A stretch of DNA of 64,000 bases from Listeria sp. PSOL-1 (GCF_902806445.1 NZ_LR760298.1:372001-436000), one strand, 5' to 3'; positions 33,089 to 41,671 are shown, counted from the stretch's first letter. The notes: generated by a model not told the origin, from the sequence alone. Translations and numbers: made by a program.

Positions 33089-33646
33089 TTAATTTGTTTT
33101 TAGCAAAGTAAAATTATCAAAATCAGCTTGTCCATCCCCGATTTCTGGATTCACAAAGATAAAAACAGTAAGCTCTCCGATATCCGTTGTTTTTAGTGAG
33201 ATACTTTGGTTTTCTAAATTAGGAGAATGCGGTGGTACTCCAGAAACAATTTCTCCTATATTATTATTTAAGGCGACAAAAGCTCCTATACCATCCAAGC
33301 CAAAATCCTGCTCCTTTGAATCGAAACTTAATGTATACGCTGTATAAGGTTCCAAGTCGACTATTTTTTGAGTAGTGACATGACCAAAACCAGAACCTGT
33401 GGCTATCCTAAGAAAATTATTATTGTTTTCATTAATGATTTGTGCTTTTTCTGGGTAAAGATTATCCCAATTCGTTATCCCGTCATTAAAAGTTCCATTT
33501 TTAATAAAGTTAGTATTTTGAGTAGCTATTTTTGTAGTAAATTTGCCTTTCGAAGCGTTTGCATGAGTAATGTCATAGCTTTGTGTTAATAGTAGTGTGA
33601 TGATAACAATAGAGCTAAAAATCGAAATTACTTTCTTTACGTTCAA
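33089..33646 (-). CDS. Secreted carbohydrate-binding-like protein beside the toxin
   Basis: A 185-residue exported protein. The signal peptide (VISIFSSIVIITLLLTQSY, cleavage near THA) is followed by one jelly-roll domain resembling CBM4/9-type modules: FIKNGTFNDGITNW at the start, YTLSFDSK in the middle and ADFDNFTLLK at the end. TTG at 33646 is preferred because AGGAG lies 9 bases upstream; the ATG at 33655 abuts that site. The mature N-terminus after TTG (NVKKVISIF) resembles that of the toxin (NIKKIIPTF). It is 109 bases upstream of the toxin with no terminator seen between, so it may be a delivery or binding partner. Function unproven. Confidence 0.65.
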   Translation of the reverse strand: MNVKKVISIFSSIVIITLLLTQSYDITHANASKGKFTTKIATQNTNFIKNGTFNDGITNWDNLYPEKAQIINENNNNFLRIATGSGFGHVTTQKIVDLEPYTAYTLSFDSKEQDFGLDGIGAFVALNNNIGEIVSGVPPHSPNLENQSISLKTTDIGELTVFIFVNPEIGDGQADFDNFTLLKTN

Positions 33647-33691
33647 TCCAATCATCTCCTATCCATTTTTTTATAATACTTTTCATTCTAA

Positions 33692-33705
33692 AGGTAGCGC
33701 TTTCA
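33692..33705 (-). promoter_or_regulatory. cre-like CcpA site upstream of the toxin unit
   Basis: On the minus strand TGAAAGCGCTACCT fits the cre consensus TGWAARCGYTWNCW at every position. It would overlap the transcription start given by the TATGAT box at 33710-33715, the usual place for carbon-catabolite repression. Confidence 0.6.
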
Positions 33706-33709
33706 CGTT

Positions 33710-33738
33710 ATCATAAAAGTTACTTTTAAAAAAATGAA
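33710..33738 (-). promoter_or_regulatory. Candidate promoter of the CBM-like/toxin unit
   Basis: On the minus strand TTCATT, a 17-base spacer and TATGAT (33710-33715). The -35 is weak. Confidence 0.4.
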
Positions 33739-33795
33739 GTTTTCGAGGAAAGAGATATAATTGTGACAATAATGTGTCTTTTTTAAGGGGTGCTA

Positions 33796-33879
33796 ATGAA
33801 AAATGGGATCCATTTTTTTCTAGAGTTGCTTTCAGTTAGCGTCTTTAAGCGCTTTTTTTGTGTTCATCGTTTCATGTAG
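33796..33879 (+). CDS. Possible 27-residue peptide
   Basis: An ORF of 27 codons begins MKNGIHFFLELLSV and ends with FKRFFCVHRFM. AAGGGG lies 5 bases before the ATG, a TATAAT lies at 33756-33761, and a terminator follows one base after the stop. The peptide is hydrophobic and basic, like small membrane-active or type I toxin peptides, but with no known match. It could equally be a non-coding RNA or chance. It lies next to the toxin island. The rest of 33656-33946 holds the toxin promoter region and the terminator. Confidence 0.3.
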   Translation: MKNGIHFFLELLSVSVFKRFFCVHRFM

Positions 33880-33880
33880 C

Positions 33881-33923
33881 AAAAATAAAAATGCTCTTCT
33901 CTGAGAAAAGCATTTTTATTTTT
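33881..33923. terminator. Bidirectional terminator of the LCP gene
   Basis: AAAAATAAAAATGCTCTTCTC pairs with the GAGAAAAGC-T-rich arm with one mismatch around TGA-like loop; T-rich on both strands. Confidence 0.75.
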
Positions 33924-33946
33924 AAACATAATATTAAATCTCGTTT

Positions 33947-34897
33947 TTATTTAATTTCAAGATTTTTAGCTAACTCATCGTGTAAGCGAGCACGTTCTTG
34001 TTCAGAAACAACATAGTACCATAGGCCATCATTTAGTTTGCCGCCATCGCCTTTTACTTGAAGGTTTTCCACATTTTTTAATGAGTTACGGTAGTTTTTA
34101 GCAATTTTAGTAATGTCATTCATTGTAAAATCGGTCTCGATATTCTTACCAATGGCGTTTAAAATGCCGTCAAAGCGCCAGATTAATCCAGTACTTAAAG
34201 CTTTTTCAGCAATAGCAGAAATAAGTTGTTGTTGCCTTTTTTGTCGACCAAAGTCGCCTTCAGCATCTGTTTTACGGATACGGACATAAGCCAGAGCTTG
34301 GTCACCATCTAAATGAATATTTCCTTTGTTGAAAGTTCCTTGGCTACCAGTACTTGATTGTTTATTTAGCGTTAAACCGTCTTTGTCATTATAAACTTCA
34401 ACGCCGCCAACAGCATTCACTAAATCACGGAAACCTTCCATATTAATTTTAATATAATAGTTAAATGGAATGTTATTTAAAAAATTCGTTGTTGTGGCAT
34501 CTGCCATTTTTACGCCACCATAAGCAAAGGCGGCATTAATTTTTTCAGTCGAATTATGACCAATAATTTCAGCGCGAGTATCACGAGGGATACTTAACAT
34601 TTGAATTTTGTTTTTTGTGCCGTTAACTGTTGCTGCAATCAATGTATCAGAACGTCCACGCTCATTACCACGAGCATCGGTTCCGATGATTAAAACAGAA
34701 AATGGTGTTTTACCATTTAAAGCAACGCCTGAACTTCCTTTTCCTTCAATGGGATGATGAATCTTATCAAAAGTAGAGCTTGTTCTCCAATAAGCAAAGC
34801 CGACAAGGGCTACAGCAGCTAAAACAATCACTAAAAGCGTGATTAATATAATTTTTAATACGAAGTGCTTTTTCTTTTTACGTTTGTCTGATCGCAA
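33947..34897 (-). CDS. LytR-CpsA-Psr (LCP) family wall polymer ligase
   Basis: An approximately 316-residue membrane-anchored enzyme; the LCP family moves wall teichoic acid or other glycopolymers from undecaprenyl phosphate to peptidoglycan. A basic N-terminus and one helix (IILITLLVIVLAAVALVGFA) lead to the LCP domain: VLIIGTDARGNERGRSDTL, SIPRDTRAEI, KINAAFAYGG and ALAYVRIRKTDAEGDFGRQ, which carry the conserved Asp and Arg residues for pyrophosphate binding. TTG at 34897 is preferred because AAAGG abuts the ATG at 34906 but is well spaced from the TTG; both are possible. Divergent from tagO, giving a functional pair. Confidence 0.9.
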   Translation of the reverse strand: MRSDKRKKKKHFVLKIILITLLVIVLAAVALVGFAYWRTSSTFDKIHHPIEGKGSSGVALNGKTPFSVLIIGTDARGNERGRSDTLIAATVNGTKNKIQMLSIPRDTRAEIIGHNSTEKINAAFAYGGVKMADATTTNFLNNIPFNYYIKINMEGFRDLVNAVGGVEVYNDKDGLTLNKQSSTGSQGTFNKGNIHLDGDQALAYVRIRKTDAEGDFGRQKRQQQLISAIAEKALSTGLIWRFDGILNAIGKNIETDFTMNDITKIAKNYRNSLKNVENLQVKGDGGKLNDGLWYYVVSEQERARLHDELAKNLEIK

Positions 34898-35015
34898 TTT
34901 TGACATCCTTTCTTTACGTACATATTATTATTTTATACTAAAATATGAAAAAGGTCATTAAAAATTTTTAATCTTTAAGAAGTTATTAAGATTGGATGAG
35001 AATTTTAGCTTTTCA

Positions 35016-35044
35016 TTGTGTTTTTATAGCGGAAAAAGTATAAT
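35016..35044 (+). promoter_or_regulatory. Promoter of tagO
   Basis: TTGTGT, a 17-base spacer and a consensus TATAAT, 36 bases before the preferred start. Confidence 0.6.
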
Positions 35045-35080
35045 AAAATAAACAAATTGTTCGGAAAGGGCGTGGAAGCC

Positions 35081-36145
35081 TTGTTTTATTTATTAATTAG
35101 TATTTGTTTCATGGCATCGCTTCTATTGACGCCACTTGTGAAATATCTAGCTTTAAAGTTCGATATAACGGATAAACCCGATCAACGTAGAATAAATGTA
35201 AAGCCGATCCCAAGTATTGGCGGCTTGGCAATTTATAGTAGTTTTATGATTGGACTGTTCTTATTGCCGATTGAAGATCGCTTTGTTTGGACGTTAGCTA
35301 TTTCTGGGACAGTCATGATGCTTACAGGTTTAGTTGATGACCTTTTTGATATTAAAGCGCGTTATAAGCTGTTTGGTCAGATTTTGGCGGCATTTGTTAT
35401 TGTTTTTTTTGGTGACATTAATATTGATTTTATTAATTTACCATTTGGTGGTGAAATACATTTTGGGATTTTGAGTATTCCACTTACCATTCTTTGGATT
35501 GTGACCATTACGAATGCGATTAATTTGATTGATGGGTTAGATGGCCTTGCAGCTGGGGTTTCAACGATTGCTCTTTTTACAATTTTGGGGATGGCCTTTA
35601 TTATGTCGGATAGCGTTGTTATTTTAGTGGCTACGGTGCTTATTTCTGCGACGCTTGGGTTCTTACCTTACAATTTTAATCCAGCAAAAATTTTTATGGG
35701 TGATACAGGAGCACTTTTTTTAGGCTTTATTATTGCTGTTCTTTCAGTTATGGGCTTTAAAAACGTCACATTTATTTCACTTATTGTACCGATTTTAATT
35801 TTAGGGGTACCTCTTTCTGATACGATTTTTGCCATTATACGGCGAATGGTAACGAAGCAACCTATTGCGATGGCAGATAAATATCATCTGCATCATTGCT
35901 TAATGAATCTAGGTTTTACTCATCGGCAAACGGTTATTTTAATTTATGCAATCGCAGCACTTTTTTCGCTCTTTTCATTTATTTTTACAATGTCAACGCT
36001 TTTAGGTTCGATTATTTTAATGATTGTGCTGGTTATTTTAATTGAGGTACTGATTGAAACATTAGGCTTGATTGGGAAAAATTATCGCCCAATTATGCGC
36101 TTGTTTAAAATGAATTCAGAAAACGAAGAAGAAAAAAATAGTTAA
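35081..36145 (+). CDS. tagO: Undecaprenyl-phosphate GlcNAc-1-phosphate transferase (TagO/MraY family)
   Basis: Starts wall teichoic acid synthesis by moving GlcNAc-1-P from UDP-GlcNAc to undecaprenyl phosphate. About 354 residues with ten or eleven membrane segments and the family motifs GLVDDLFDIKARYK, TNAINLIDGLDGLAAG, FMGDTGALFLGF and the His-rich loop KYHLHHCLMNLGFTHRQ. TTG at 35081 is preferred, about 10 bases after AAAGGG; a GTG at 35072 and a TTG at 35057 are in frame. Listeria carries two TagO homologues, and the place after nagR matches lmo0959. Divergent from an LCP ligase. Confidence 0.9.
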   Translation: MFYLLISICFMASLLLTPLVKYLALKFDITDKPDQRRINVKPIPSIGGLAIYSSFMIGLFLLPIEDRFVWTLAISGTVMMLTGLVDDLFDIKARYKLFGQILAAFVIVFFGDINIDFINLPFGGEIHFGILSIPLTILWIVTITNAINLIDGLDGLAAGVSTIALFTILGMAFIMSDSVVILVATVLISATLGFLPYNFNPAKIFMGDTGALFLGFIIAVLSVMGFKNVTFISLIVPILILGVPLSDTIFAIIRRMVTKQPIAMADKYHLHHCLMNLGFTHRQTVILIYAIAALFSLFSFIFTMSTLLGSIILMIVLVILIEVLIETLGLIGKNYRPIMRLFKMNSENEEEKNS

Positions 36146-36147
36146 TG

Positions 36148-36180
36148 TAAAAAAAGCGTGACAAGTGCACGTTTTTTTTA
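36148..36180 (+). terminator. Terminator of tagO
   Basis: A short stem with CGTG/CACG core flanked by A run and T run follows the stop codon directly. Confidence 0.7.
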
Positions 36181-36334
36181 TATGCTTTGTACATACAGAA
36201 AAGGAGTATGGTGAGAGGAGCTATTTGTTAGCTTATTCACGTGCTCCTTTTTACTTGAAAGTTATTGTTTGAGAGCCGTGGTTATGATACATTATTCAGG
36301 TAAGCTTTTTACAGAAAGTCGAGGAGAAATCAAT

Positions 36335-37243
36335 ATGGAAATCATTGCGACAGCAGATTCAGCACTGCAAGCCGAAAAGTTGCTTCGCGCGGGGGTAGAT
36401 ACGCTATATGTTGGAAACAACCGATTTGGTCTTAGGTTGCCTGCTTCATTTAGTGTAACTGAATTACAAGAGATCGTGGCTTTTGCTCACGGACAAGGGA
36501 AAAAAGTCATCATAGCCGTAAATGGTTTAATGCACAATGAACATATCGCAGAAATCCCAGCTTATTTAAAGCAATTAGCTGAAATAAAGGCTGATGCAAT
36601 TGCTTGCGGTGACCCAGGTGTTATTTTGACGTTGGAAGAGCTGGGACTTGACTTACCATTTATTTATGATGCACAAACATTTGTGACAAGCGCTGAACAA
36701 ATTGCCTTTTGGGTGGAGCAAGGAGCAATTAGTGCTGTTCTTGCTAGAGAGTTAACAAAAATCGAAATCGAAAAAATTGCCAGTAGCTTAAATGTACCTG
36801 TAGAAGTTCTTGTTTATGGGCCAACGTGCATTCACCAATCAAAGCGCAAGTTGGTGACGAATTACTATAATATTACTGATTTAGATGAAAGCTCTGCTAA
36901 AGAACGTGGGCTTTATTTGCGTGAGCCGGGGGATGCGGATAGCATGCTACCTATTTATGAAGATGAAAATGGCACGCATATTTTTAGCTCAGAAGATATT
37001 TCATTGATGCCTTATTTAAAAGAGCTTTATCAAGCAGGGATTACAACTTGGAAGTTAGATGGCATTTTACATGAAAGTGAAAATTTTGTTCGGATTGCAA
37101 AACTTTTTGTTGAGGCGAAAGAAATGATCGTGAAAGATGCGTTTGTTGCTGAAAGTTTTGTTAACCAACTGGCTGAGCTGTCAAATAAAACGAGAAGCCT
37201 TGATGCTGGTTTTTATTTGAAAGATCCGGATGAAGTGAAGTAA
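36335..37243 (+). CDS. Peptidase U32 family protein, short partner (TrhP1-like)
   Basis: A 302-residue member of the U32 family, the shorter of a pair. In Bacillus and E. coli such pairs (TrhP1/TrhP2 or TrhP) hydroxylate U34 of tRNA with prephenate, so the peptidase name is historical; some members are described as collagenases. Visible motifs are LRAGVDTLYVGNNRFGLR near the start and VEVLVYGPTCIHQSKRKL in place of the usual HGAMC. ATG at 36335 is behind GAGGAG; a longer frame upstream lacks a ribosome binding site. 12 bases precede its partner. Confidence 0.86.
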   Translation: MEIIATADSALQAEKLLRAGVDTLYVGNNRFGLRLPASFSVTELQEIVAFAHGQGKKVIIAVNGLMHNEHIAEIPAYLKQLAEIKADAIACGDPGVILTLEELGLDLPFIYDAQTFVTSAEQIAFWVEQGAISAVLARELTKIEIEKIASSLNVPVEVLVYGPTCIHQSKRKLVTNYYNITDLDESSAKERGLYLREPGDADSMLPIYEDENGTHIFSSEDISLMPYLKELYQAGITTWKLDGILHESENFVRIAKLFVEAKEMIVKDAFVAESFVNQLAELSNKTRSLDAGFYLKDPDEVK

Positions 37244-37255
37244 AGGGGGATATTT

Positions 37256-38482
37256 ATGCGCACAATAACAAAAAAACCAGAAGTGCTTGCACCTGCTGGA
37301 AATCTTGAAAAATTAAAAATTGCCATCCGTTATGGTGCTGATGCGGTTTATATTGGTGGACAAGCTTTTGGATTACGTTCACGTGCTGGGAATTTTAGTT
37401 TTGATGAAATGCGAGAAGGTATTACTTTTGCGCATGGACATGGAGCTAAAGTATACGTGGCTGCTAATATGGTGGCTCACGAAGGTGATACTGAGGGGGC
37501 GGGAGAATTTTTCCTGACATTACGAGAAATTGGTATTGATGCAGTTATTGTCTCTGACCCTGCGCTTATTCAAATTTGTTTTGAAAACGCACCTGGTTTA
37601 CCAGTTCATTTATCAACACAAGCATCAGCGACTAATTATAAAACATTAGAATTTTGGCGAAAACGAGGGCTTGAACGTGTCGTTTTGGCACGAGAAGTAA
37701 GCATGGAGGAAATTCGCGAAATCGCAGAAAAAACCAATGTTGAAATGGAAGCCTTTATTCACGGGGCGATGTGTATTTCTTATTCTGGACGTTGTACACT
37801 TTCTAATCATATGGCGAATCGTGATGCCAATCGTGGTGGTTGTGCTCAGAGTTGCCGCTGGAAATATGATTTGTTTGAAGTGGATCATGGCGTGAAGCGA
37901 AATCTTGTAGCAGAAGACGAAGAGCCATTTTCAATGAGTGCAGTTGACTTATCAATGATTCGTTATCTACCAGATATGATTGAAGCAGGTGTAGACAGCC
38001 TTAAAATAGAAGGGCGGATGAAGTCGATTCATTATGTTTCAACAGTGGCTAGTATTTACCGCAAAGTGGTTGATGCTTATTGCAGCGATCCAGATCATTT
38101 CGAGTTTGATCCTGCTTGGGAAGATGAATTGTGGAAAGTAGCTCAGCGTGAGTTATCGACCGGTTTCTTTTATAAAGAACCAACAGAAGACGAGCAACTT
38201 TTTGGTAAAACAAGAAAAATTCCACAATATGCTTTTGCAGCACAAGTATTGGACTATGATCCAAAAACGCGAATTGCAACGCTTGAACAGCGCAATAATT
38301 TTGGCGTTGGGGATAAAATTGAATTTTATGGCCCTAAAGATACTGGCTTTAAGCAGACCGTAACGAAAATTTGGAATGAAAATGATGAAGTCATTGATCG
38401 TGCTCCTAATGCAATGATGACAGTAAAAATGGTTGTAGATCAACCGGTTGAGCCATTTGACTTTATGCGAAAGAAAAAATAG
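37256..38482 (+). CDS. Peptidase U32 family protein, long partner (TrhP2-like)
   Basis: A 408-residue U32 protein with the complete signature EAFIHGAMCISYSGRC, then NRGGCAQSCRWKY, giving four conserved cysteines likely to hold an iron-sulfur centre, and SLKIEGRMKS. The C-terminal beta-barrel (RIATLEQRNNFGVGDKIEF) is the usual U32 C-domain. It forms a heterodimer-like pair with the preceding gene. tRNA hydroxylation is the best-supported role in relatives; protease function is unproven. AAAGGGGG precedes the ATG. Confidence 0.88.
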   Translation: MRTITKKPEVLAPAGNLEKLKIAIRYGADAVYIGGQAFGLRSRAGNFSFDEMREGITFAHGHGAKVYVAANMVAHEGDTEGAGEFFLTLREIGIDAVIVSDPALIQICFENAPGLPVHLSTQASATNYKTLEFWRKRGLERVVLAREVSMEEIREIAEKTNVEMEAFIHGAMCISYSGRCTLSNHMANRDANRGGCAQSCRWKYDLFEVDHGVKRNLVAEDEEPFSMSAVDLSMIRYLPDMIEAGVDSLKIEGRMKSIHYVSTVASIYRKVVDAYCSDPDHFEFDPAWEDELWKVAQRELSTGFFYKEPTEDEQLFGKTRKIPQYAFAAQVLDYDPKTRIATLEQRNNFGVGDKIEFYGPKDTGFKQTVTKIWNENDEVIDRAPNAMMTVKMVVDQPVEPFDFMRKKK

Positions 38483-38489
38483 TTTACCA

Positions 38490-38518
38490 TGGAAACGATT
38501 CGGAAAATGAGGTATAAT
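38490..38518 (+). promoter_or_regulatory. Promoter of lemA-htpX
   Basis: TGGAAA, a 17-base spacer and a consensus TATAAT, 33 bases before lemA. Confidence 0.65.
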
Positions 38519-38550
38519 GTAATTAAATTGTAACATAAGGAGGAATTAGC

Positions 38551-39108
38551 ATGATAACTTTAATCATTATAATCGCAATCGTCGTTGTTCTTGCGTTGAT
38601 TTACTTTGGTTTATACAATAGTCTTGTTAAATATCGTAATCGCGTTGATGAAACCTGGGCGCAAATTGATGTTCAATTGAAACGTCGCTTTGACTTAATT
38701 CCCAATTTGGTAGAAACGGTCAAAGGGTATGCCACACATGAAAAAGAAACACTGACACAGGTCATTGAAGCGCGCAATAAAATGATGGCAACATCAAAAA
38801 ATGATCGTGCTGAGCAAATTGAAGCAGATGATATGCTAACAGGTGCATTAAAATCTGTTTTTGCTCTTGGCGAATCTTACCCAGATTTGAAAGCAAACCA
38901 ATCATTTATCGAATTACAGCATGAGCTTTCTACAACGGAAAACAAGGTTGCTTACTCACGTCAGTTGTATAATACAACGGTTATGACATACAATACAAAA
39001 ATTGAATCATTGCCAACGAATATTATCGCTAAAGCACATGGCTTTACGAAACGAGAAATGTTAAGTGCAAAAGAAGAGGAACGTGAAACACCAAAAGTCC
39101 AATTTTAA
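38551..39108 (+). CDS. lemA: LemA family protein
   Basis: A 185-residue membrane-anchored helical protein. One N-terminal helix (LIIIIAIVVVLALIYFGLY) is followed by the LemA signature VDETWAQIDVQLKRRFDLIP and NLVETVKGYATHEK. First found in Listeria as a source of a formyl-peptide presented to T cells; its cellular role is unclear. The gene is directly before htpX (20 bases), a common pairing that suggests a shared role in membrane-protein quality. AAGGAGG precedes the ATG. Confidence 0.94.
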   Translation: MITLIIIIAIVVVLALIYFGLYNSLVKYRNRVDETWAQIDVQLKRRFDLIPNLVETVKGYATHEKETLTQVIEARNKMMATSKNDRAEQIEADDMLTGALKSVFALGESYPDLKANQSFIELQHELSTTENKVAYSRQLYNTTVMTYNTKIESLPTNIIAKAHGFTKREMLSAKEEERETPKVQF

Positions 39109-39128
39109 TTTAGAAAGGAAGAGAGCGC

Positions 39129-40043
39129 ATGCTATTTGAACAAATTGCTTCTAATAAGCGCAAAACTGTTTTTATTGTGTTCGGTTTCTTCTTATTCGTA
39201 CTTTTGGTGGGTGCTGCGATTGGCATTGTTGTTTGGAACAATTATCTAAACGGACTGCTTATTGCTGCGGTTGTTGGCATCATTTATATCGCCATTATGT
39301 TATTCAATAGTTCTAGCATTGTAATGCAAATGAATCATGCAAAAGAAATTCGTTCGCGTGAAGAAGAGCCTGTCTTATTTGACACTGTTTCTGATATGGC
39401 TATGGTTGCAGGAATCAAGATGCCACGTGTGTATATTGTAGAAGATGCTAGCCTTAATGCTTTTGCAACAGGTTCATCTCCAGAAAAAAGCGCAGTCGCT
39501 GTGACACGCGGGCTGTTAAATGCATTAGAGCGCTATGAGCTAGAAGGTGTAATTGGGCATGAAGTCTCTCATATTCGCAATTATGATATCCGCCTTTCGA
39601 CAATTGCGATAGCTCTTGTAGCGGTTATTGCAATTTTGAGTGATATTGCGATGCGTTTTCTTTTTTGGGGAAGTTTAACAGGTGGACGTAACAGCCGTAA
39701 AAATGACAATAATGGTGGTGGTGCAGCACAGGTAATTATTTATTTAGTTGCTCTTGTATTTGTTATTTTAGCACCTATTATTGCAACTGCAATCCAGTTT
39801 GCTTTATCGCGGAATCGTGAATATCTTGCTGATGCTAGCGCAGTTGAATTAACCCGAAATCCTGAGGGCTTAATTTCAGCACTTGAAAAGATCAGCGGGA
39901 ATAGTAAGAAGATGGAGCAAGTAAGTGCAGCTAGTGAATCAATTTATTTTGCTTCACCCCTGAAGTCGAAAAAAGAAAAGCCAGGTTTATTTGATTCACA
40001 TCCACCAATCAGTACAAGAATCGAACGTCTAAAAAGTATGTAA
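39129..40043 (+). CDS. htpX: Membrane protease HtpX (M48)
   Basis: A 304-residue zinc metalloprotease that degrades damaged membrane proteins. Two N-terminal helices (residues about 13-58), the zinc motif HEVSH at 144-148, two further helices, and the third ligand region EYLADASAVELT are present. It lies 20 bases after lemA with AGAAAGGAAGAG upstream and shares its terminator with the convergent spxH gene. Length agrees with Bacillus HtpX. Confidence 0.95.
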   Translation: MLFEQIASNKRKTVFIVFGFFLFVLLVGAAIGIVVWNNYLNGLLIAAVVGIIYIAIMLFNSSSIVMQMNHAKEIRSREEEPVLFDTVSDMAMVAGIKMPRVYIVEDASLNAFATGSSPEKSAVAVTRGLLNALERYELEGVIGHEVSHIRNYDIRLSTIAIALVAVIAILSDIAMRFLFWGSLTGGRNSRKNDNNGGGAAQVIIYLVALVFVILAPIIATAIQFALSRNREYLADASAVELTRNPEGLISALEKISGNSKKMEQVSAASESIYFASPLKSKKEKPGLFDSHPPISTRIERLKSM

Positions 40044-40050
40044 ACAAAAC

Positions 40051-40107
40051 AAAAAAAGCCGTGAAACTCTAGTTGGACATCGTTCCAAAATAGTATCACG
40101 GCTTTTT
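40051..40107. terminator. Bidirectional terminator between htpX and spxH
   Basis: AAAAAAGCCGTGA pairs with TCACGGCTTTTT and encloses a small hairpin. On the minus strand the stem starts within the spxH stop codon. Confidence 0.85.
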
Positions 40108-40918
40108 ACCCACCTGTATATTGCCATATAAGTTGTCCATCTGCCATTTCGACTGAAGTGACTTTTTGTTGCAAGCGCCATTTCTTCATTAGGCGTTCAA
40201 TTTTTGCTGTAGATACATTATAATATTCAGCCATAGCTTCTGCTGATGTTACACGTACTTGCTTGATATATTCTTCCATTGGAGGCCTATTCTCTGGTTC
40301 AGGAAAATGATTTAAGAGCTCCGATAAAATATGCACATACACATCATAACGATGGGGACCAGTAATCTTAAGGCCAGCATCCTCTATATTCCGATTAAAA
40401 AAGACGACGGTTGGATTTTCGAAAATATCCATTTCATGCGCTACTTTCTGATCCCCAATATAAGCACGTTTAGCAATATTGGAAGCAAAGTCTTTATTAA
40501 ATTCGCTTAAATCAAGACCCACAGCATGCGCCATTTTTAACAGTGTCTCATTATCAGAAATATCTTTGCCTTCTAAAAAATAGGCTTCTTGGATTTTACG
40601 CAAAAAGTTAATCCCCAGTTTTTTTCCTTGAAGTTCAGCAGCTTTTACAGCAAGACAAGAAATATAAGAAAGGTGCGCCTGCTCCTTTTGCTCTTTGAAC
40701 ATTTCTAATTGTGGGGTGCGTTTTTGTTTGTTAATAAAAGTTTGTAAATTATTATATAAAATGTATCTTAATTTAAAATAATTACCATATTCTAACTGGA
40801 GGCGCTTAATATTGACATCCATATTCCAACAATCTTCACAAGTAGGATCGAAAAATAAATAAATTTCAATCGGCTTGGAACTTGAAACAGATTCATAATA
40901 TAGATTTTGGTTAATCAT
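40106..40918 (-). CDS. spxH: SpxH (YjbH) adaptor of Spx proteolysis
   Basis: A 270-residue DsbA-like thioredoxin-fold adaptor that presents the stress regulator Spx to ClpXP. The opening [18 protein letters not shown] holds a CxxC pair (C27, C30), and the long helical insertion and the [16 protein letters not shown] strand region are typical of YjbH. ATG at 40918 is chosen because AGGTGA lies about 6 bases upstream; in-frame starts at 40948 and 40954 lack a good site. Its neighbours (CYTH protein, RelQ, NadK, RluD) repeat the yjbH-yjbK-yjbM-yjbN-yjbO cluster of Bacillus. Confidence 0.9.
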   Translation of the reverse strand: MINQNLYYESVSSSKPIEIYLFFDPTCEDCWNMDVNIKRLQLEYGNYFKLRYILYNNLQTFINKQKRTPQLEMFKEQKEQAHLSYISCLAVKAAELQGKKLGINFLRKIQEAYFLEGKDISDNETLLKMAHAVGLDLSEFNKDFASNIAKRAYIGDQKVAHEMDIFENPTVVFFNRNIEDAGLKITGPHRYDVYVHILSELLNHFPEPENRPPMEEYIKQVRVTSAEAMAEYYNVSTAKIERLMKKWRLQQKVTSVEMADGQLIWQYTGG

Positions 40919-41089
40919 TGTTATCACCTGATTTTCAAATTCTGACATATACACTGCCCGTACTTAGTATCGCTTGAGCTGTAAACTATATTGTAAAATA
41001 ATTTAAGTCTATTTATATTTTATCAGCGTCTACATAAATTAACAAATAATTGCTCCTCAAAAAAAGCAGAATTTCTTTATAAATTGTAT

Positions 41090-41671
41090 TTATTCATTGT
41101 GATAAACTTCGGTATAGAAGCGTTCAATTTTATTTGGTGCAGGGATTTCAGTGATTGAATAATTTTCCAGAAGTTCAGAAAAGATACTTTTTCCTTTTTC
41201 GTAATCGGGTACTTCATATTCAAGATTATAATCAACAACATTTCCATAAAAATTTTTGTCAAATACAAGCAATCCTTTTTTGTATTCGATTTCGCTTCGA
41301 ATGGTTTTTAGTGAGCCGAACAAGATAAGGTCTTCGTACGAAACAGATAATTTAGCAAGTTGTTCGCGTACTTTACCAATGGGGATATTCGCACCTTTTA
41401 AGATAGCATCCGTTTGATCAGCGCCTAATATTTGCGTGGTTTCAAGCAATCCATTTCCTTCTGGTGTTTTTAATGTTAATTGATCGTTATTTTTTATTTT
41501 TCGAATACGTAAAGCGCTCTGTCTGTTTTTTAAGGCAAAGGCTGGTGTATCGAAGTAATAGTTAATTTGCTCAAAGTAATCATCAGCTTTTATGTTGAAA
41601 TCTGTTGTTAGTTTTTCGTATTCGCTGGCTGTTAGCATATTACGAAATTCAATTTCAAGTTCTTGTGACAA
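41090..41671 (-). CDS. CYTH domain protein (YjbK-like)
   Basis: A 193-residue triphosphate tunnel enzyme. The start QELEIEFRNML carries the CYTH E-x-E-x-basic motif, followed by alternating charged strands (SALRIRKIKN, QLTLKTPE) that line the tunnel and a final EIPAPNKIERFY helix. Such proteins hydrolyse inorganic triphosphate or use NTPs. TTG at 41671 is chosen because AAAGGA is 8 bases upstream and the start matches Bacillus YjbK; the ATG codons further upstream overlap that site. Divergent from relQ. Confidence 0.88.
   Translation of the reverse strand: MSQELEIEFRNMLTASEYEKLTTDFNIKADDYFEQINYYFDTPAFALKNRQSALRIRKIKNNDQLTLKTPEGNGLLETTQILGADQTDAILKGANIPIGKVREQLAKLSVSYEDLILFGSLKTIRSEIEYKKGLLVFDKNFYGNVVDYNLEYEVPDYEKGKSIFSELLENYSITEIPAPNKIERFYTEVYHNE

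Noticed and set aside
33830-33880. Seventh copy of the dispersed repeat (GCGCTTTTTTTGTGTTCATC)
   Set aside because: Only a short T-rich match to the right arm; no inner hairpin or left arm.
36216-36248. Leader terminator before the U32 gene pair
   Set aside because: The stem AGGAGC/GCTCCT is only 6 bp with a 21-base loop; too weak to list although T residues follow.
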